A stretch of 64,000 nt of DNA from the NCBI RefSeq assembly GCF_904848585.1, contig NZ_CAJHCR010000013.1, positions 124,001 to 188,000 on the forward strand. Direction: 5' to 3'. This document shows, in pieces, positions 59,963-64,000 of this stretch. Source of the DNA: Paraburkholderia kirstenboschensis (GTDB taxonomy: Bacteria; Pseudomonadota; Gammaproteobacteria; Burkholderiales; Burkholderiaceae). The translations under genes were made by a program, and so were the position numbers. Under the pieces are notes generated by a model. It had not been told where the DNA came from. It did no database searches and was given only the letters and a program-made list of their open reading frames with translations. The number at the start of each line of letters is the position of its first letter. Position 1 is the stretch's first letter.

Positions 59963-60727
59963 TTAGGAAATCAGATACCGGCTGGCCCAGGTCGAGATCA
60001 TTGCAGCGGCATAGTCGGCGTCGGCTCGGCGCGTCAACAGGTGGTCGGCGTTGTCCATGGAAATGAAGCTCTTCGGATGCTTCGCAACCGCGAAAATTCG
60101 CGCGGCATTCTCGATGCCCACCGTCGCATCCAGTGGCGAATGCAACACCAGCAATGGAACGCGCAACCCGGCGATTCGCGACTCGAGGTTGTGACACGCC
60201 AGGTCGTCGACAAAACTCTTGCGCACCACGAACGGCCTGCCAGCCAGCAATACTTCCGCTTCCCCGTGCGTCTCGATGGTTTCAAGGCTTAGCGCGGCGA
60301 ACTGATGCAACACATGGCGGGTATCGAATGGGGCGCCCAGCGTGGCGACCGCACGAATGCCCGACATCTGGCCCGCAGCCATCAGGACGGCTGCGCCACC
60401 GAGGCTATGGCCGACCAGAATCGATGGCGGCTTACCGTCTCGGGTCATCGCGTTGCCGGCCGCAATCAGGTCGCCCACGTCCGCGGCGAAAGTCGTGTCT
60501 GCAAAGCTTCCTCCGCTATTGCCCAATCCGGCGAAGTCGAAGCGCAACACGCCAATGCCGTGACCGGCCAGCGCACGTGCCACGCGACTGGCGGCGAGGC
60601 TGTCCTTGCCGCACGTAAAACAGTGGGCGAGTATGGCCCAGCCACGCGGCTGGCCGTCCGGCAATTCCAGTCTGCCGGCGAGCCGGTAGCCGTGCGGTCC
60701 GTCAAATTCGAAGGCTTGTGCGCTCAT
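59963..60727 (-). CDS. Alpha/beta hydrolase (OsmC-associated type)
   Basis: A 254-residue serine hydrolase: ILAHCFTCGKDSLAASRVARAL (oxyanion strand, with a CFTC motif), VLRFDFAGLGNSGGSFADT, the nucleophile elbow VGHSLGGAAVLMAAG, an Asp in VLHSPLDATVGIENA and His in NADHLLTRR. The CFTCGKD and FDFAGLG.S.G segments are typical of hydrolases often found fused or next to OsmC proteins. The start at 60727 lies 52 bases downstream of the 78 bp element at 60780. Confidence 0.87.
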   Translation of the reverse strand: MSAQAFEFDGPHGYRLAGRLELPDGQPRGWAILAHCFTCGKDSLAASRVARALAGHGIGVLRFDFAGLGNSGGSFADTTFAADVGDLIAAGNAMTRDGKPPSILVGHSLGGAAVLMAAGQMSGIRAVATLGAPFDTRHVLHQFAALSLETIETHGEAEVLLAGRPFVVRKSFVDDLACHNLESRIAGLRVPLLVLHSPLDATVGIENAARIFAVAKHPKSFISMDNADHLLTRRADADYAAAMISTWASRYLIS

Positions 60728-60779
60728 AAGTCGGTATCTCCCGTATCAGCGTGCGTTGCGTCGATGAGGCGTCAGGCGG

Positions 60780-60857
60780 TTAGGAGCCTCCACTTTAGGC
60801 CTCGTCGATGCCGCTTTCGAGACTGGATTCGCTCAATAAAGTGTCCAAAAGGATCAA
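60780..60857 (-). repeat. 78 bp duplicated upstream element, copy B
   Basis: Ungapped partner of the element at 56513-56590, same strand and same order relative to the downstream gene. It lies in the intergenic region between the AraC-type regulator gene (ends 61062) and the hydrolase start (60727). This fits a binding site for that regulator. Confidence 0.75.
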
Positions 60858-61061
60858 GTCGGCGCGGATGATCCGTCTCTCGGTTCTCACCACGGCACGG
60901 TGCATCTCGCCTCGTCTGTTCTCTTGTCGTCGAAATCGAAGATTTACGTGCTGCGGGTATGCCAAACGCGTCGAGGGGCGCTCGCGGGAATGAGCGGTGG
61001 CGCCGCCCCTTTAGCGGCTCATTCGGGCCGCGCTCCAAAGCGAAGCGATGATTCGCGGCCG

Positions 61062-62018
61062 TTACTGGCCGCTGCGGGCGAGACGCCGCCATTGCCCCGG
61101 CGTCATGCCCATCCTCTCGGTGAACACACGCCGGAATGACGACACCGATTGATACCCGACCGACTCGGCCACGGCCTCGGTGGTCATCATCGGCTTCTTC
61201 AACTCGTTGGCAGCCAGGCTCATCCGTATATCGGTCAACAGGTCGATGGCCGAGCACCCGAGCGTGTCCTGAAAGTGCCGCATGAAGGTAGCGCGTGACA
61301 TGCTGCATAAGTCGGCTAGCTCAGGCAGGTTCCAGGGCCGCGCCGGATCGGCGAACATGCCAGAAATGGCCGGCGCCAGTCGTGGATTGCCGGCCAGTGC
61401 CAACAGGCCTGCCGGGGCTTCTTCGGATTCGCTCGCCTCGCGCAATACCAGCGTGAAGAGCGCCGAGGAAAGGGCGTTGACGATCGCGTATCCACCGACT
61501 TTGTCGCCCATGGACTCCTCGCGCATCATGCCCACGAAACTGGCCAAGTGGTTTGGAGCAGTCCCCACATCCTTTTCGCCCCGACCTTCCATGGTCCGGA
61601 CAACTACATTTGTGGGCAGGTAATTGCGAATCAGCCGATCATGAGGCGGCCCGATGAGAAATCGCCCGCACAGCATGTCCAGACGCTCGCCCTGGCCGCC
61701 ATTCTCGCTGAACATCAATCCGGCGGAATCACGGCGTTCGCACGTAGGCCCGGGCGCATGTCCGCTGCCGTCGTGCAGCACGTGCGCCGACCCGTGAGGC
61801 AGCAGCACGATGTCGCCGGCTACCAGTTCCCGCGCCGTGTCTGTCTCGGGGTCCTCGATAATGGCCCGGCCCTTGAGCACGACGTGATAGGGAACCTCAT
61901 GCGCACTGGACTGAGCCCAGGCCACGCGCCATGGCGCACCATACGCGCAACGGACTTCCAGCCGACCGGTGATGGTGATCATTTGCAGCAGGTGGCTCAG
62001 CCAATCGACTTGGGACAT
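61062..62018 (-). CDS. AraC-family regulator with cupin sensor domain
   Basis: A 318-residue regulator. The N-terminal 180 residues are a cupin (LEVRCAYGAPWRVAW, YHVVLKGRAIIED, GDIVLLPHGSAHVLHDG). Two AraC helix-turn-helix motifs fill about 215-315 (NLPELADLCSMSRATFMRHFQ and AVAESVGYQSVSSFRRVFTERMG). Related regulators respond to reactive chlorine or other electrophiles; the cupin here keeps two histidines but I cannot name the signal. It is the best candidate for binding the two 78 bp elements at 56513 and 60780. Confidence 0.88.
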   Translation of the reverse strand: MSQVDWLSHLLQMITITGRLEVRCAYGAPWRVAWAQSSAHEVPYHVVLKGRAIIEDPETDTARELVAGDIVLLPHGSAHVLHDGSGHAPGPTCERRDSAGLMFSENGGQGERLDMLCGRFLIGPPHDRLIRNYLPTNVVVRTMEGRGEKDVGTAPNHLASFVGMMREESMGDKVGGYAIVNALSSALFTLVLREASESEEAPAGLLALAGNPRLAPAISGMFADPARPWNLPELADLCSMSRATFMRHFQDTLGCSAIDLLTDIRMSLAANELKKPMMTTEAVAESVGYQSVSSFRRVFTERMGMTPGQWRRLARSGQ

Positions 62019-62054
62019 ACGACTCCGTTAGGCCTCGGCATGGAAAAGAGCGTT

Positions 62055-62765
62055 TCAGTGGCCAGCGCTTTGCCCGCCATCGACGTGCAGGATTTCTCCA
62101 GTAATGAACGGCGCCGAATCGAGAAAGACGACGGCGTCGGCGATATCGCGTGTTTCACCCAGGCGTCCGATCGGGTTGAAAGCTCCCAGTGCTTCATGAA
62201 TTTCAGGCGCGTGCATCGGCGTCGCTATGTTTCCGGGAGCGACGGCATTCACACGGATTCCCTTCGTCGCGTATTCGATCGCCAGCGACTTCGTGGCAGC
62301 GTTGATGCCGCCCTTCGTCAGCGCGGCCAGGACCGAGTAGACCCCGCCGATTGCGACCTGATCGATGCTGGCGGTGATACTCACGACATGACCACTCGAG
62401 TGCTTTTCAATCTCGCCGATCGCGAGCTGCGTGATGTAATAGAAACCCGCCATGTTCACGTTCATCACGGCGGCATAGTCTTCCGCGGTGTGCTCGGTAA
62501 AAGGCTTGCCGATGTAGACGCCGGCGTTGTTCACCAGCGTATCGATCCGGCCAAATCGCGCGACGCCCTCGGAGATGACGCGTCGCGCGGTTGCCGGGTC
62601 GCCGATGTCGCCGGCTACTGTAAGCAGGTTCGTGTCGTCCGACGGCTCGATCGAACGCGAGGTAGCGACGACGGCACAGTCGAGTTCTCGAAATGCCCGA
62701 ACGATCGCGGCACCTATCCCGCGCGAGGCGCCGGTAACGACAACAACCTTTCGTGACGTGCTCAT
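62055..62765 (-). CDS. SDR-fold protein lacking the usual catalytic tyrosine
   Basis: A 236-residue SDR with VTGASRGIG (10-18), LVNNAGVYIGKPF, NVNMAGFY (the active-site Asn) and a SITAS serine segment. The YxxxK position reads AALTK: the Lys is kept but Ala stands where Tyr is expected, and a nearby Tyr is four residues too early. The family ending TGEILHVDGGQ is present. It lies 36 bases upstream of the AraC gene on the same strand. It may be a binding or regulatory protein or use another acid; I cannot decide. Confidence 0.85.
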   Translation of the reverse strand: MSTSRKVVVVTGASRGIGAAIVRAFRELDCAVVATSRSIEPSDDTNLLTVAGDIGDPATARRVISEGVARFGRIDTLVNNAGVYIGKPFTEHTAEDYAAVMNVNMAGFYYITQLAIGEIEKHSSGHVVSITASIDQVAIGGVYSVLAALTKGGINAATKSLAIEYATKGIRVNAVAPGNIATPMHAPEIHEALGAFNPIGRLGETRDIADAVVFLDSAPFITGEILHVDGGQSAGH

Positions 62766-63081
62766 ACTTTGGTACTTTCTAAAAGGATGGTTTCTCGGGA
62801 AATCCAGCTACTGCGGAAGCCAGGATCATGCGATGGCGATTGAGGGGCACTTGCGATCGGTATACACGCGGACGAAATATCGAATCGCCGCGACGTATCT
62901 GCTTACCGGACAGCACACAAACGGCATCCGCACACGCTACACAGATACTCCAGACCTGAGCCGCGCAATGACCCGAACAAGGGTCGCTCCAGCATACGCT
63001 GATCGTCGTCGACGACAGCTTTTCCACGATTGAGACGCGCAAGGACGAACGTTCCTTATAAGTTACCGGCTTGACGAATAC
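62766..63081. other. Intergenic region between azoreductase and SDR genes
   Basis: About 316 bases on the minus-strand transcript path, between the azoreductase stop and the SDR start. No supported gene or clear terminator; a promoter for the SDR-AraC pair is expected here. Confidence 0.35.
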
Positions 63082-63714
63082 TCAAGCGAGGCTCCGCACC
63101 AGGCTGACCATCGCGGGCTCGGTCGTTGCGACGAGCGAGCGGCGAAGTTCGTCTGCGCGAGCCTCATCGATAAACGCTGTGCCTTGCAAAGGCAGGTAAT
63201 GGACTGTATTGAGACCTATGCAGCCGAGTACGGCGGTGAGATAGGGCGTGAGGAAATCCGGCTGATTGGCTCGCTCACCAGCAAACACGCCACCCGAAGC
63301 GATCGCGACGAATACGGGACGGTCCTGAAGCATTCCGACCTTACCGGCTGGTGTCGACTTCATCGTGCGGCCGACACGAAGGATCTGATCGATCCACGCC
63401 TTGAGAACGGACGGGACCGTGAAGTTGTTCATCGGCGTGCCGATGACAACGACATCGGCACGCTCCACTTCCTGAATGAGTTGCTCGGCGAGAAATACCG
63501 CGGTGGCGGAACGCCCTGCCGCGGCCAGCGACGCGGGCGTCGCGAGCGCGGTGGCATAGTCGGCGCCGGCGTGAGGTATCGGTTCACGTCCCAGATCGCG
63601 GCGGCTAATACGCGCGTCGGGGAGGATCGTGAGAAGCTTTTCGACGAGTGCCGACGATAGCTGTCGACTGTGCGACTCCCGTCGCGGACTGCAATCGATG
63701 TGCAGGATATTCAT
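63082..63714 (-). CDS. FMN-dependent NADH-azoreductase
   Basis: A 210-residue flavodoxin-like protein of the AzoR/AcpD family: ILHIDCSPRRESHSRQLS (phosphate loop), ADVVVIGTPMNNFTVPSVLKAWID, VFVAIASGGVF and LTAVLGCIGLNTVHYLPLQG. It reduces azo dyes and quinones with NADH. The ATG at 63714 overlaps the stop of a 39-codon ORF (ATGA) and has GGAGA nine bases upstream. Confidence 0.9.
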   Translation of the reverse strand: MNILHIDCSPRRESHSRQLSSALVEKLLTILPDARISRRDLGREPIPHAGADYATALATPASLAAAGRSATAVFLAEQLIQEVERADVVVIGTPMNNFTVPSVLKAWIDQILRVGRTMKSTPAGKVGMLQDRPVFVAIASGGVFAGERANQPDFLTPYLTAVLGCIGLNTVHYLPLQGTAFIDEARADELRRSLVATTEPAMVSLVRSLA

Positions 63715-63830
63715 GCGAGTGTCTCCGGCAGCTTCGGAAAGGCAATAGCGGAATCGGGCACCTGTTCGGGCGTAAAGCGGCGGTCCGTGCCGCCGCGTGC
63801 GTCCCGTATATCACCGGTTCTACCAATCAT
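63711..63830 (-). CDS. 39-codon ORF coupled between nitroreductase and azoreductase genes
   Basis: The ATG overlaps the nitroreductase stop (TAATG) and the stop overlaps the azoreductase start (ATGA), so ribosomes could pass through all three. The 39-residue product holds TDRRFTPEQVPDSAIAF. TPEQVP also occurs at the start of the AhpD-like protein encoded at 58512-59057, whose neighbour is again a nitroreductase. It is therefore either a genuine small gene or the stub of a lost AhpD-like gene kept as a translational bridge. Confidence 0.45.
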   Translation of the reverse strand: MIGRTGDIRDARGGTDRRFTPEQVPDSAIAFPKLPETLA

Positions 63831-64000
63831 TAGACGAGCGCCAGCACATCGGCCACGGGACGGCGCGGCTTCTGCGCCCAGTTTCCCGGACGCTCCGCGC
63901 CTATCGACAACAACATGACCGGCACTTCGTCCTCGGCCAGTCCGAACTCGCGGTGCACGGCTTCGGCATCGAAACCGATCATCGGCGTCGAACCCAGGTC
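63830..64000 (-). CDS. NAD(P)H nitroreductase-family protein (C-terminal part, runs off window)
   Basis: Only the last 56 codons are in the window. They closely match the end of the nitroreductase at 59244-59879 (STPMIGFD, AVHREFGL, DEVPV, NWAQKPRRPVA). It should be a second FMN nitroreductase, first in a coupled group with the 39-codon ORF and the azoreductase. The start lies beyond base 64000. Confidence 0.85.
   Translation of the reverse strand, partial: DLGSTPMIGFDAEAVHREFGLAEDEVPVMLLSIGAERPGNWAQKPRRPVADVLALV

Noticed and set aside
1..64000. CRISPR arrays, prophage or complete insertion sequences
   Set aside because: No regularly spaced repeats, phage structural genes or intact transposase with terminal repeats were seen. 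Only one transposase stub was found.

Overview
The window reads as part of a Burkholderiaceae chromosome, most likely Paraburkholderia, Caballeronia or Burkholderia. Base composition is high GC. LysR regulators and short-chain dehydrogenases are abundant. A small secreted DUF4148 protein sits beside an RND pump, and one gene is a second copy of a Burkholderia-type NuoN. No tRNA, rRNA, CRISPR array, complete insertion sequence or prophage was recognised. The genus is inferred from gene style, not from a marker gene.

Layout. 1-3.1 kb: a PAS-LuxR regulator followed by a two-domain KaiC-like ATPase. 3.3-12 kb: a heavy-metal-type two-component system convergent with a three-gene RND efflux operon, and a divergent DUF4148 gene; inverted repeats lie in the shared promoter. 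12.3-18.8 kb: oxidoreductases paired with divergent LysR or TetR regulators, a family 9 glycosyltransferase and an NTF2-like protein. 18.9-31.2 kb: a decay zone holding at least seven broken genes (map, SRPBCC, filamentous haemagglutinin, dctA, an alpha/beta hydrolase, an Old Yellow Enzyme and an IS1182-type transposase) among intact genes for an aldo/keto reductase, GNAT, MAPEG, GlxA-type regulator, SET protein, sugar-binding protein, quinone reductase, SDR and TetR.

31.2-39.5 kb is the most coherent block. Seven plus-strand genes encode a PanE-like reductase, a VOC protein, a MaoC hydratase, a class III CoA-transferase, an AroE-like dehydrogenase, a Gfo/Idh oxidoreductase and a type II dehydroquinase. 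The first five are translationally coupled or nearly so. A convergent ShiA-like transporter gene and its divergent LysR regulator complete the block. I infer uptake and breakdown of a shikimate- or quinate-like acid with a CoA-thioester branch; I do not recognise a described pathway with this gene set.

39.7-46.5 kb: a membrane-anchored hydrolase, an orphan NuoN paralogue, GltS, NhaA and a secreted protein, all on the minus strand and centred on ion-coupled transport. 47.4-52.3 kb: a minus-strand glycan cluster of two family 2 glycosyltransferases, an unknown protein and a COG5610-type HAD protein. 53.3-64 kb: small stress and detoxification genes (SDR, DUF417, DUF3788, acetyltransferase, PPOX, GST, AhpD-like, nitroreductases, hydrolase, azoreductase) with LysR and cupin-AraC regulators. 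A 78 bp element is duplicated upstream of two of these genes, and a 39-codon ORF is coupled between a nitroreductase and an azoreductase.
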